Below, piece after piece: positions 8,016 to 16,698 of a DNA stretch of 64,000 bases. Under the pieces are notes generated by a model. It did not search any database, had not been told where the DNA came from, and worked only from the letters and a program-made list of their open reading frames with translations. Origin of the DNA: Pseudomonas sp. M47T1 (GTDB lineage: Bacteria; Pseudomonadota; Gammaproteobacteria; Pseudomonadales; Pseudomonadaceae); assembly GCF_000263855.1 (NCBI RefSeq), contig NZ_AJWX01000001.1, positions 1-64,000 on the forward strand, in the 5' to 3' direction. Positions within the stretch are counted from its first letter, which is position 1; each line of letters starts with the position of its first letter. The translations under genes and the position numbers were made by a program.

Positions 8016-9053
8016 TTGAAAATCGCCTCATGCCTGAAGAGGCTGTGCCTGGCGCTGCCATGGGCAAGCGCATTGCCACTGGCCGCACACGCCACACCTG
8101 CGCAAACCCAATGCCCGTCCCAGGATTTCAACCGGTTCCTGTCCGCTTTTTCCAGCGATGTGTCTCTGCAATCCGCTTTCCAACAACACTTCGTCCGCAA
8201 GCTCACTTTGCGCAAGTCGGCGGCCAACGAGTGGGTTCCCTACCAGCCCATGGTGGATTCGCGCGCCCTGCATTTCCCGCTGATGAGGCCTGCAGACGTA
8301 TCGTTTGCGGCGGTCGACGTTACCCCGGATGGCAAGTCGGCAACCTACACCGACAAGCGCGCCGGCCTCGGTAATATCAAGGTTTACACCTTCAAGCACA
8401 CTAACAGTTGCTGGCTGCTGTCAGGTATCGAGGACTGGTCCGTGCGTGACGACCAACTGTCGCTGTCCGGCTCGCCTGGCCTATCGGTTGTCGAGCAGCG
8501 TTGCATGGCGAGAGCGGGGGTGTATGGCGGGTTGGGTGGCCCCGAGCGTTACCCGTTGACCGCCGAGTTTTATCAGGCCTCGATGGACTACCTGGTTTGC
8601 GCGGCAGCCTCCGGTGACCCGCAAATCAGTCTCAGCGCTGCAGGCCTTGGGCTGTCAGGTATGGCCGCGTTCCCCGGCTACGGCAAAACGGAACAGCTGT
8701 TTTTGGCTGGGGTAAAAGGTATCCCTGACGCGGCCGTTGGGCTCGCTGAGTTCTACTGTGATGGAGGGGACGCCTCCTACACTGGCGCGTGCCTGGCACC
8801 GGACAAGGCCCAGGCGGCGCTGCTGAATTCGGCGAACACCGGCAGTGCGGGCAGCCTGCTGGCGCTCGGGGAGGCTTACCAGACAGGCAAAATATTCCCC
8901 AAGGATTTGCCTAGGGCGCTGGCTTGCTCCCGGGCCGCTTTGACGGCGGGTGATACTGATGCGCAACGGGCCATTGATTGGCTGCTGGGCCAAGGCGTGA
9001 AGCAGGACGAGGCGTTGAAATGCCTTCCCGCGCAGGCTACGGGAACAAGCTGA
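8016..9053 (+). CDS. Exported Sel1-like repeat protein
   Basis: A 345-residue protein starting at a TTG codon (8016) with TAAGGAT 5 bp upstream. The first residues KIASCLKRLCLALPWASALPLAAHA form a signal peptide. The N-terminal half (residues ~30-170) is unrecognised. The C-terminal half shows Sel1-like helical repeats (DPQISLSAAGLGLSG; GIPDAAVGLAEFYCDGG; GSAGSLLALGEAYQTGKIFPKDLPRALACSRAALTAG), usually a protein-binding solenoid. Several Cys pairs fit a periplasmic location. It belongs to the block of exported solenoid-type proteins in 290-12832; partner unknown. Confidence 0.75.
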   Translation: MKIASCLKRLCLALPWASALPLAAHATPAQTQCPSQDFNRFLSAFSSDVSLQSAFQQHFVRKLTLRKSAANEWVPYQPMVDSRALHFPLMRPADVSFAAVDVTPDGKSATYTDKRAGLGNIKVYTFKHTNSCWLLSGIEDWSVRDDQLSLSGSPGLSVVEQRCMARAGVYGGLGGPERYPLTAEFYQASMDYLVCAAASGDPQISLSAAGLGLSGMAAFPGYGKTEQLFLAGVKGIPDAAVGLAEFYCDGGDASYTGACLAPDKAQAALLNSANTGSAGSLLALGEAYQTGKIFPKDLPRALACSRAALTAGDTDAQRAIDWLLGQGVKQDEALKCLPAQATGTS

Positions 9054-9102
9054 TGCTCGAGCCCCAGAAGTTTTTCATGGTCATCGGTACTGGCATGATC
9101 AG

Positions 9103-9193
9103 GTAGCGGCTGCCGCAGGCTGCGCTGGCCCTGGAGTCCACTAAAGATCTCCAGCTTAGACAAGGGCCAGCGCAGCCTGTCGGCAGCGGCTGA
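9103..9193. repeat. Paired GTAGCCGCTGCC repeat (REPIN-like)
   Basis: The left arm 9103-9131 (GTAGCGGCTGCC...GCTGGCCC) and the right arm 9164-9193 (GGGCCAGCGCAGCC...GGCAGCGGCT) are inverted copies. They flank ~32 nt that itself contains GGAG and CTCC. The same layout recurs at 22439-22529. Confidence 0.8.
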
Positions 9194-9255
9194 CCTTGCC
9201 AGCGGCGCATGGGGTAAACTCCCCACCCCGCGACACGGAATTCGCCTCCCCTCAT

Positions 9256-10458
9256 ATGCCCCTATCCCTCGTCCGCCTGGCCCTGGCCACACTGCTGCTG
9301 ACCATCGCCCAAGATTGCTCACGCCCACCCGTGGTGCTGCCCAACGACGCCTATATCTGGCAACGCCAGTGGACGCCCGCGCTAGTGGCTGCCGTGCAGT
9401 CCAACACCGACATCATCAGCCACTGGCGCGTGCTGGCGGCGCAGGCCGATGCCAACGGGCAGTGGCAAACCACGGCACCGGACTGGGCTGCACTGAAGGC
9501 CAGCGGCAAACCGATCATCGCCGTCATACGCATCGACGGCCAGCTCGCCAGATTCGATGAAAAGGTCCTGCTGCAACAAGTCGAAAGTACCCTGCAGCCA
9601 TGGCGCGCCAGCGGCGTCCCCCTGGCCGGGATAGAAATCGACCACGACTGCGCCACCGCCCGGCTCCCTGCCTACGCGCACTGGCTGGCCAGCCTGCGTG
9701 CCACTCTGCAAGGCAACGAACATCTGTCGATCACGGCCTTGCCTACCTGGCTGAACAGCAACGCTTTGGACGCCGTACTGGCCCAGGTCGACGAAGCGGT
9801 GCTTCAGGTGCACGCCGTGCAGAACCCCAGGGTTGGGCTGTTCGACCCGCAAGCAGCGCGCACCTGGCTCGACACTTTCGCCGCTCATATGCACAAACCC
9901 TGGCGCGTGGCGTTGCCCGCTTATGGCAGCCGCGTGGCCTGGGACCGTGACGGCCGTGTGGTCAGCATCGAGAGCGAGCGCGCCATGTTGGTCACCGGCA
10001 TGGAGGCCCACGAGCTGATGGCCGACCCGCAAAACCTTCAGGATTTCACTCGCCAGCTTGCCGCCGACCCGCCCCGGGGCCTGGCCGGCATCGTCTGGTT
10101 TCGTCTGCCCACCGAGCAGGATTCCCGCGCCTGGAGCCCGGCAACCTGGCGGGCGGTGCTGACGCATGCGCCGATTGATCCGGTCATCTCCGCGCAGCTG
10201 CGCAGCACCGACGACCCGCAGTTGTTCGATTTGGTGCTGGCCAATACCGGTGTGGGCGACGGCACGCCGCCGGCCACGATAAAAGTCTCAGGGCGTTGCG
10301 CAGCAGCGGACGCCATCAATGGTTATTTCATGGAGCGCAATGCCGATGGGTTGGTGTTCCAGGCGCGCGAACCCGGGCTGCTTCGGCCCGGCAGGCAGCG
10401 CCCCATCGGCTGGCTTCGTTGTGAACAAGGAAAGGAATCGCTGCATGTGGAATCGTAA
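9256..10458 (+). CDS. DUF3142-like exported protein
   Basis: A 400-residue protein; the N-terminus (MPLSLVRLALATLLLTIAQDC) is a signal peptide or possible lipoprotein signal (Cys21). The mature part (DAYIWQRQWTPAL, WRVLAAQ, AVIRIDGQL, GIEIDHDCATARLPAYAHWLASLR, ALPTWL, VALPAYGSR) matches my memory of the DUF3142 family. That family is predicted to fold as a TIM-barrel related to glycoside hydrolases. The IDHD and ALPAYGSR motifs would lie near a putative active site. Activity is unproven. Its 3' end overlaps the next gene by 14 bp, so the two are almost surely co-expressed. Confidence 0.78.
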   Translation: MPLSLVRLALATLLLTIAQDCSRPPVVLPNDAYIWQRQWTPALVAAVQSNTDIISHWRVLAAQADANGQWQTTAPDWAALKASGKPIIAVIRIDGQLARFDEKVLLQQVESTLQPWRASGVPLAGIEIDHDCATARLPAYAHWLASLRATLQGNEHLSITALPTWLNSNALDAVLAQVDEAVLQVHAVQNPRVGLFDPQAARTWLDTFAAHMHKPWRVALPAYGSRVAWDRDGRVVSIESERAMLVTGMEAHELMADPQNLQDFTRQLAADPPRGLAGIVWFRLPTEQDSRAWSPATWRAVLTHAPIDPVISAQLRSTDDPQLFDLVLANTGVGDGTPPATIKVSGRCAAADAINGYFMERNADGLVFQAREPGLLRPGRQRPIGWLRCEQGKESLHVES

Positions 10459-12832
10459 AAAGCTGGCGGCGGTCATCGCCGTCGCCCTGTCGACCGGCAC
10501 CGTGGCGGTGATGGCCTGCGGGCCGTTCTTTGCGCTGCAGGTGCTGGATGATCGTGCGCAGGCGTTGGTGTCGCCGCCGGGCAATTCGTTCGCCTTCGAG
10601 GCGGCGCATTGGATTACACCTGCGGACGCGCTCAAGGCGAATGAACGCGACAACAACCCCTATGGCGAACCCGTCACCCCGGACAAGCCTGATCAGGCTT
10701 CGTTGCCCGCAGCGCAATGGGCCGCCCTGCAAGCGATGCGTCAGGCCGACAGCGATGGCGGCGCGTACGCCTTGGGCAGCACGCTGCCGCCTGCCTTGCG
10801 GCTGTACACCACCGGCGCGGTGGATCTGAAGGCGGCGCAACGCTGTGCGGCAGAGGCGCAAGGTTGCGTGGATGAATTGCAGGCCCTGGCCGCGCAGCGT
10901 TTCCAGGCGGTGCTGGACCTGCCTGCGGAGCAGGGCGCGGCCCGTTCGGTGTGGGCAGCGTATGCACTGGGCCGGTTGCACGCCGAGCGTGGCGAGCAAA
11001 GCGCCGCAGCGCAGGCCTTCAGGCAGGCCCGAACCCTGGCACTGGCCGGGGCTTCCGACCCTTGGGGCCTGGCCGTCAGTAGCTACGGCGAAGAGGCCAG
11101 GCTGTACCTGGTAAACGCCCAGCAACGCTGCGATTACACCGACTTCACCAATGGCACTGAATGCCCCAACCGGATCACACCCGCGAACCTGCAGCGCGCC
11201 ATCGCGCTGTATGCCGAGCAGGCCGCGCGTGGCTCGGACATCGGCCAGCAGTCGTTGCGCATCCTCGCCGAATGGTTGCTCAGCGATGGCGATACCGCAG
11301 CGTCGGTGATTGATGATCCGCTTAGCCAACGGCTGCTGGTGGCCTACGCCATCGGGCGAGCCAGTGATGTGCTGGGTGAAAATGCCGACACCCCCGCCGA
11401 CTACACCAGCAATGCTGTGCTGAAGACGCTGGTCGAGGCGATCCGCAAAAAAGATCTACAGCAAGTGCAAGGCGCCGACCGCCTGGCCGCGCTGGCCTAC
11501 CGCGTGGGTGACTACGGCATGGCCCAGGCGCTGGTCGACAAACAGTCCAGCGCCCTGGCCGGCTGGGTACGAGCCAAGCTGGCTTTGCGCCAAGGCAACA
11601 CGGCCGCCGCCGCGCAGGCCTATGCCCAGGCATCCCAGTCGTTCCCCAGGCTCGACAGCAGTGTGGAGCCGGTGGTGGGCGCGCAGATCAAGGGCGAGCA
11701 GGGCGTGCTGACGCTGTCGCGTGGCGACTACGTGCAGGCGCTGGATCAGTTCTACAGGGCGGCGCAGATCGCGGCCGGTGGCAGCCAATACAGCGGCGGT
11801 GATTACTACGGCGACATGGCCTACGTGGCCGAGCGCGTGCTGACCGTCGATGAACTCAAGGCTTACGTCGACCAGCATGTGCCTGCATCCGCGGTCCCGG
11901 CAACGCCCGCCGGTTTCAAGGATTTCAGCCCGCAGGAATTTTCTGCGTGGAGTACGCAGAACGGCTACCCCCGCTTTACCCAGGGTGACCGCTTGCGTTC
12001 ACTGTTGGCTCGCCGCCTGGTGCGGGAAGGGCGTATCCAGCAGGCGCTGTCTTACTTCCCCGAGGATAGCGACCCGCGCAACGTGGACACCAGCTATGAC
12101 CAGACAACCGAAAAGCCTTACCGGGTGACCGCTACCGCTCGTGGCTGGGCCAAGGCCTACGGCGCCGCGCTGGACGATGCCCAGCACGCCTGGCGCGACA
12201 CCACCCGCGCCCGTGCCTGGTATGCGGCCGCCACGCTGGCGCGGCAGCACGGCATGGAGATCATGGGCTACGAACAGGCCCCGGACTTCGCTGAGTTCGG
12301 CGGCGCCTACACCTATGGCGCCGGCCGCTACAGTTATCCTCGCAACGGTGCCGACGGCAAGCCGCTGCCCCGTGACACCGCCGAGCAGCGTGCCCTTTCC
12401 GACCTGCCAGGCCCGCTGGTCACCGACGGCGAGCGCCAACGCTATGCCGCTACCGAGCCGCAGCCACAGCGCTTCCACTACCGCTACGTAGCCGTAGAGC
12501 AGGCCCTGAAGGCGGCGGACAACGTGCCTGCACGCTCCCAAGCCTTTGCGGCAGTGCTGTGCCAGGCCACGCACTTCGTGCAGAACGACCAGGAACGAGC
12601 GGAGAAGGTGTACCTGCGCTACGTCAAAGAAGGCGCAGCTGTGGCCTTTGCCGAGGACTTCGGCCACCAGTGCGTGGAGCCTGACTTCGATGCGGCGGCG
12701 CGTTTCCCGTATGTGCATGCGTGGCGGGATGCGCGGTCGTGGTTGCGGCAGTATCGCTATGCCGTGATCGCTGTATTGGTGCTCGGTTGTGCGGGGCTGG
12801 TTGCCTGGCGAGTTCGGCGCAGGAAGGCGTGA
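10445..12832 (+). CDS. Large exported TPR-like solenoid protein with C-terminal membrane anchor
   Basis: A 795-residue protein. AAGGAAAGGAA precedes the ATG at 10445; an in-frame ATG at 10319 lies well inside the previous gene. The N-terminus (WNRKKLAAVIAVALSTGTVAVMAC, then GPFF) is a signal peptide, perhaps of lipoprotein type. Helical repeat units follow (AYALGRLHAERGEQSAAAQAFRQA; YRVGDYGMAQALVDK; KLALRQGNTAAAAQAYAQA; GVLTLSRGDYVQALDQFYRAA). The end is a transmembrane segment (YAVIAVLVLGCAGLVAW) with a basic tail (RVRRRKA), placing the bulk in the periplasm. It pairs with the DUF3142-like gene through an overlap; a joint complex is likely but its task is unknown. Confidence 0.78.
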   Translation: MWNRKKLAAVIAVALSTGTVAVMACGPFFALQVLDDRAQALVSPPGNSFAFEAAHWITPADALKANERDNNPYGEPVTPDKPDQASLPAAQWAALQAMRQADSDGGAYALGSTLPPALRLYTTGAVDLKAAQRCAAEAQGCVDELQALAAQRFQAVLDLPAEQGAARSVWAAYALGRLHAERGEQSAAAQAFRQARTLALAGASDPWGLAVSSYGEEARLYLVNAQQRCDYTDFTNGTECPNRITPANLQRAIALYAEQAARGSDIGQQSLRILAEWLLSDGDTAASVIDDPLSQRLLVAYAIGRASDVLGENADTPADYTSNAVLKTLVEAIRKKDLQQVQGADRLAALAYRVGDYGMAQALVDKQSSALAGWVRAKLALRQGNTAAAAQAYAQASQSFPRLDSSVEPVVGAQIKGEQGVLTLSRGDYVQALDQFYRAAQIAAGGSQYSGGDYYGDMAYVAERVLTVDELKAYVDQHVPASAVPATPAGFKDFSPQEFSAWSTQNGYPRFTQGDRLRSLLARRLVREGRIQQALSYFPEDSDPRNVDTSYDQTTEKPYRVTATARGWAKAYGAALDDAQHAWRDTTRARAWYAAATLARQHGMEIMGYEQAPDFAEFGGAYTYGAGRYSYPRNGADGKPLPRDTAEQRALSDLPGPLVTDGERQRYAATEPQPQRFHYRYVAVEQALKAADNVPARSQAFAAVLCQATHFVQNDQERAEKVYLRYVKEGAAVAFAEDFGHQCVEPDFDAAARFPYVHAWRDARSWLRQYRYAVIAVLVLGCAGLVAWRVRRRKA

Positions 12833-12928
12833 GATGAAGTTGTTAAAGGGAACACAGGCGCCCAACTGATCCAAAGCGGGCAAACAAGGCTGGCACGTTG
12901 CAATAGATGTAGCAGCAACTGTCTTCAT

Positions 12929-13015
12929 GTGGGAGCGGGCTCTGCCCGCGAAGAGGACGCCGTGGTAGTTCAGATACTTCGCGGTGTTCTTTTCGCGGGT
13001 AGAACCCGCTCCCAC
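12929..13015. repeat. REP pair, GTGGGAGCGGGC type
   Basis: The arm beginning GTGGGAGCGGGCTCTGCC and its inverted partner ending AACCCGCTCCCAC enclose a short spacer. This is the main REP type of the window and lies in the 425-bp gap after the 10445-12832 gene. Confidence 0.85.
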
Positions 13016-13055
13016 AGGTGGGGGGTGGTGTCAGGATGAATAGCGGTGCCTGCAT

Positions 13056-13189
13056 CGCGACCAAGGTCGGCTCCCACACTGTCCGTGGTAGGAGCCGGCC
13101 TTGGCCGCGACGCAGCCTGGCGGCAGCTGCTACAGGTGTGGGAGCTGGCTTGCCAGCGAGCTGTTGAGGCCCGAAAAGTTCGCTGGCAG
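13056..13189. repeat. Cluster of diverged REP units
   Basis: CGCGACCAAGGTCGGCTCCCAC (13056-13077) is the inverse of the unit at 13088-13109. A further unit (GGGAGCTGGCTTGCCAGCGA) with a damaged partner lies at 13137-13189. With the pair at 12929-13015 this fills most of 12833-13257, and no gene is seen there. Confidence 0.7.
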
Positions 13190-13215
13190 TAATTGTTTCT
13201 AAGCCCGGTCAACGC

Positions 13216-13250
13216 AAAAAGCCCCGGGGTGCTAACCCCGGGGCTTTTTC
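13216..13250 (-). terminator. Strong terminator downstream of tRNA-Arg
   Basis: A perfect 10-bp stem (GCCCCGGGGT / ACCCCGGGGC, 13221-13244) with a 4-nt loop is flanked by A and T runs on both sides. It serves the tRNA on the minus strand and may also work on the plus strand. Confidence 0.85.
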
Positions 13251-13257
13251 TTTTATA

Positions 13258-13334
13258 TGGCGCACTTGGCGGGATTCGAACCCACGACCCCTGCCTTCGG
13301 AGGGCAGTACTCTATCCAGCTGAGCTACAAGTGC
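13258..13334 (-). tRNA. tRNA-Arg (anticodon CCG)
   Basis: A 77-nt cloverleaf reads on the minus strand. The acceptor stem is GCACTTG paired with CAAGTGC. The D-arm region reads AGCTCAGCTGGATAGAGTA. The anticodon stem-loop is CTGCC-CTCCGAA-GGCAG, giving anticodon CCG (codon CGG). The T-loop is GGTTCGAATCC and the CCA end is encoded (TGG at 13258-13260 on the plus strand). Confidence 0.96.
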
Positions 13335-13682
13335 AAGCGGGCGCCATGATACCCATCTCGGGGGTGGGCGTCTATTGCGCTGATATGTGGACGATTTCGC
13401 ACGGTGGGTGGTCCAACCCTTGCGCCAGTCAGAAAATGTTGCCGTTGGGGGGAATTTTGTTCTTTTTTCCGAACAGCCTATTGTCCTTTACCCCCATTGC
13501 TCCTAGGATTCGTTTGAGATTTCAAACGCTCCCTGCGTGGGGGCTTTGCGGCGTGGGTAAAAACCCAGGCGCAAACACGATACGCCCGGTTACTGAATTC
13601 CTGACGGCAGTTCCCCATGGAACGCCCTTTCCAATAATCAACAATCGCTCCGTGTGCGCACGGTGCTGTTAAGGAAGCCGAC
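13335..13682 (+). promoter_or_regulatory. gabD upstream region with a 7-bp-arm palindrome
   Basis: No gene is seen in this 348-bp gap. CGTTTGA-GATT-TCAAACG at 13511-13528 is a perfect inverted repeat 155 bp before gabD and is a candidate operator. A clear -35/-10 pair was not identified. The gabD ATG has AAGGAAG 6-12 bp upstream. Confidence 0.45.
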
Positions 13683-15125
13683 ATGCAGCTTAAAGACGCT
13701 CAGTTGTTCCGCCAGCAAGCCTACCTCGACGGTGTATGGGCTGACGCGGACAACGGCCAGACCATCAAGGTCAACAACCCGGCCACGGGAGAGATCCTGG
13801 GTACCGTGCCAAAGATGGGCGCCGCTGAAACCCGCCGCGCCATCGAAGCCGCCGACAAGGCGCTGCCGGCCTGGCGTGCACTGACCGCCAAGGAGCGCTC
13901 CAACAAGCTGCGCCGCTGGTTCGAACTGATGATCGAAAACCAGGATGACCTGGCCCGCCTGATGACCCTGGAACAAGGCAAGCCATTGGCCGAAGCCAAG
14001 GGCGAAATCGGCTACGCCGCCTCGTTCATCGAGTGGTTCGCCGAAGAAGCCAAGCGCGTCTACGGTGACACCATCCCTGGCCATCAGCCAGACAAGCGCC
14101 TGATCGTGATCAAGCAGCCCATCGGCGTGACTGCGGCCATCACCCCGTGGAACTTCCCGGCGGCCATGATCACCCGTAAAGCCGGCCCGGCCCTGGCCGC
14201 TGGCTGCACCATGGTGCTCAAGCCTGCTTCGCAAACCCCATACTCGGCCCTGGCCCTGGCGGAACTTGCCGAGCGCGCCGGCATTCCGAAAGGCGTGTTC
14301 AGTGTGGTTACCGGCAGCGCCGGCGACATCGGCAGCGAGCTGACCGGCAACCCGATCGTGCGCAAACTGTCGTTCACCGGCTCCACCGAAATTGGTCGCC
14401 AACTGATGGCCGAGTGCGCCAAGGACATCAAGAAAGTCTCGCTGGAGCTGGGTGGCAACGCCCCGTTCATCGTGTTCGACGACGCAGACCTGGACAAGGC
14501 CGTCGAAGGCGCGATCATCTCCAAGTACCGCAACAACGGTCAGACCTGCGTCTGCGCCAACCGCATCTACGTGCAGGACGGCGTGTACGACGCCTTCGCC
14601 GAGAAGCTGAAAGTCGCGGTGAACAAGCTGAAGATCGGCAACGGTCTGGAAGAAGGCACCACCACCGGCCCGCTGATCGACGAAAAAGCCGTGGCCAAGG
14701 TCAAGGAACACATCGCCGATGCCCTGAGCAAAGGCGCCACCGTGCTGACCGGCGGCAACGCCATGGAAGGCAACTTCTTCGAGCCGACCGTACTGGTCAA
14801 CGTGCCGAAGAACGCCGCCGTGGCCAAGGAAGAAACCTTCGGCCCGCTGGCGCCACTGTTCCGCTTCAAAGACGAAGCCGAAGTGATCGCCATGTCCAAC
14901 GACACCGAATTCGGCCTGGCCTCGTACTTCTACGCCCGTGACATGAGCCGTGTGTTCCGTGTTGCCGAAGCGCTGGAGTACGGCATGGTGGGCATCAACA
15001 CCGGCCTGATCTCCAACGAAGTGGCGCCGTTCGGCGGCATCAAGGCCTCGGGCCTGGGCCGTGAAGGCTCCAAGTACGGCATCGAAGATTACCTGGAAAT
15101 CAAATACCTCTGCATTTCGATCTGA
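13683..15125 (+). CDS. gabD: Succinate/glutarate-semialdehyde dehydrogenase
   Basis: A 480-residue NAD(P)-dependent aldehyde dehydrogenase that oxidises succinic semialdehyde to succinate (GABA route). In P. putida the enzyme paired with this aminotransferase also oxidises glutaric semialdehyde in lysine/5-aminovalerate breakdown, under the name DavD. Motifs: ITPWNFP (cofactor/active-site Asn157), FTGST (cofactor), catalytic base Glu255 in LELGGN and nucleophile Cys289 in GQTCV. Length fits E. coli GabD (about 482). It forms an operon with gabT 181 bp downstream. Cytosolic. GABA versus 5-aminovalerate preference cannot be read from sequence. Confidence 0.95.
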   Translation: MQLKDAQLFRQQAYLDGVWADADNGQTIKVNNPATGEILGTVPKMGAAETRRAIEAADKALPAWRALTAKERSNKLRRWFELMIENQDDLARLMTLEQGKPLAEAKGEIGYAASFIEWFAEEAKRVYGDTIPGHQPDKRLIVIKQPIGVTAAITPWNFPAAMITRKAGPALAAGCTMVLKPASQTPYSALALAELAERAGIPKGVFSVVTGSAGDIGSELTGNPIVRKLSFTGSTEIGRQLMAECAKDIKKVSLELGGNAPFIVFDDADLDKAVEGAIISKYRNNGQTCVCANRIYVQDGVYDAFAEKLKVAVNKLKIGNGLEEGTTTGPLIDEKAVAKVKEHIADALSKGATVLTGGNAMEGNFFEPTVLVNVPKNAAVAKEETFGPLAPLFRFKDEAEVIAMSNDTEFGLASYFYARDMSRVFRVAEALEYGMVGINTGLISNEVAPFGGIKASGLGREGSKYGIEDYLEIKYLCISI

Positions 15126-15306
15126 TCCGCAGCGGTATTGCAGCCGCCGGGGCGCGAGAGCGACGTTCCGGCGGCTTTATGTAGCACTCAAACCCTTTTT
15201 GGTAGCCGGGAGGCCGCGACAGTCGATCATCGTATGCTGTCGCCGTTGACCCCCGCTGCTTGATCCTTGAACCACGCCGCCCGATGAGCGGCGAATGAGG
15301 AAAACC

Positions 15307-16587
15307 ATGAGCAAGACAAACGAATCCTTGATGCAACGCCGCCAGGCAGCCGTTCCACGTGGCGTTGGTCAAATCCACCCGATCTTCGCCGACTCGGCGA
15401 AGAACGCTACCGTTACCGACGTTGAAGGTCGTGAGTTCATCGACTTCGCGGGCGGTATCGCGGTACTGAACACCGGTCACGTGCACCCGAAAGTCATCGC
15501 TGCCGTTGAAGCCCAACTGCACAAACTGACACACACCTGCTTCCAGGTACTGGCCTACGAGCCGTACGTTGAAGTGTGCGAAAAGATCAACGCGCGCGTG
15601 CCAGGCGACTTCGACAAGAAGACCCTGCTGGTGACCACCGGCTCCGAAGCCGTTGAAAACGCCATCAAGATCGCCCGTGCCGCCACCGGCCGTGCCGGCG
15701 TGATCGCCTTCACCGGCGCCTACCACGGCCGCACCATGATGACCCTGGGCCTGACCGGTAAAGTCGTGCCTTACTCGGCCGGCATGGGCCTGATGCCAGG
15801 CGGCGTGTTCCGCGCCCTGTACCCGTGCGAACTGCACGGCATCAGCGTTGACGATTCCATTGCCAGCATCGAGCGCGTATTCAAGAACGATGCCGAGCCG
15901 CGTGATATCGCTGCCATCATTCTGGAACCTGTTCAGGGCGAAGGCGGTTTCTACGTCGCGCCGAAAGAGTTCATGAAGCGCCTGCGTGCCCTGTGCGACC
16001 AGCACGGCATCCTGCTGATCGCCGACGAAGTACAGACCGGCGCTGGCCGTACCGGTACTTTCTTCGCCATGGAACAGATGGGCGTCGCGCCTGACCTGAC
16101 CACCTTCGCCAAATCCATCGCTGGCGGCTTCCCGCTGGCCGGTGTGTGCGGCAAGGCCGAGTACATGGACGCCATCGCTCCAGGCGGCCTGGGCGGCACC
16201 TACGCCGGTAGCCCGATCGCCTGCGCCGCGGCCCTGGCCGTAATGGAAGTGTTCGAAGAAGAAAACCTGCTGGACCGCAGCAAGGCAGTGGGCGAGCGCC
16301 TGGTAACGGGCCTGAAGGCCATCCAGGCCAAGCACCCGATCATCGGTGACGTGCGTGCCTTGGGCGCCATGATCGCTGTCGAAGTGTTCGAAGGCGCCGA
16401 CAACCACAAGCCAAACGCCGCGGCCGTGGCCTCGGTGGTTGCCAAAGCTCGCGACAAGGGCTTGATCCTGCTGTCGTGCGGTACCTACGGCAACGTCCTG
16501 CGCATCCTGGTTCCGCTGACCGCGCCAGACGAGCAGCTGGACAAGGGCCTGGCCATCATCGAGGCGTGCTTCGCCGAACTGGCGTAA
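15307..16587 (+). CDS. gabT: 4-aminobutyrate / 5-aminovalerate aminotransferase
   Basis: A 426-residue class-III PLP aminotransferase moving the amino group of GABA or 5-aminovalerate to 2-oxoglutarate. It gives the semialdehyde used by the upstream dehydrogenase (DavT/DavD in P. putida lysine catabolism). Motifs: TGSEAVENAIK (PLP phosphate), AYHGRTMMTLGLTG, LIADEVQTGAGRTG with the PLP-ring Asp240, and Schiff-base Lys269 in TFAKSIAGGFPLAG. Length equals E. coli GabT. The ATG at 15307 (GAGGAAAACC before it) is preferred over 15295. A hairpin terminator closes the operon at 16604-16631. Confidence 0.95.
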   Translation: MSKTNESLMQRRQAAVPRGVGQIHPIFADSAKNATVTDVEGREFIDFAGGIAVLNTGHVHPKVIAAVEAQLHKLTHTCFQVLAYEPYVEVCEKINARVPGDFDKKTLLVTTGSEAVENAIKIARAATGRAGVIAFTGAYHGRTMMTLGLTGKVVPYSAGMGLMPGGVFRALYPCELHGISVDDSIASIERVFKNDAEPRDIAAIILEPVQGEGGFYVAPKEFMKRLRALCDQHGILLIADEVQTGAGRTGTFFAMEQMGVAPDLTTFAKSIAGGFPLAGVCGKAEYMDAIAPGGLGGTYAGSPIACAAALAVMEVFEEENLLDRSKAVGERLVTGLKAIQAKHPIIGDVRALGAMIAVEVFEGADNHKPNAAAVASVVAKARDKGLILLSCGTYGNVLRILVPLTAPDEQLDKGLAIIEACFAELA

Positions 16588-16603
16588 GTGTGACGCGATG
16601 AAC

Positions 16604-16631
16604 AAAAAACCCGCTTCGGCGGGTTTTTTTT
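16604..16631 (+). terminator. gabDT terminator
   Basis: AAAAAACCCGC-TTCG-GCGGGTTTTTT forms a tetraloop hairpin followed by a T run, 17 bp after the gabT stop. The A run on the other side makes it potentially bidirectional. Confidence 0.92.
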
Positions 16632-16698
16632 GCGTTGAACAAAGGCGTGGGGCGTAATGTCTGGATAACCTGTAGGCAATGCCTTCGGAGTGAAAGCC

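Noticed and set aside
12929..13189. Repeat cluster considered as a CRISPR array
   Set aside because: Units are inverted pairs of REP type with irregular spacing, not direct repeats with uniform spacers, and no cas genes are present.
13193..13672. 159-codon plus-strand frame
   Set aside because: It runs through the tRNA-Arg gene and its terminator.
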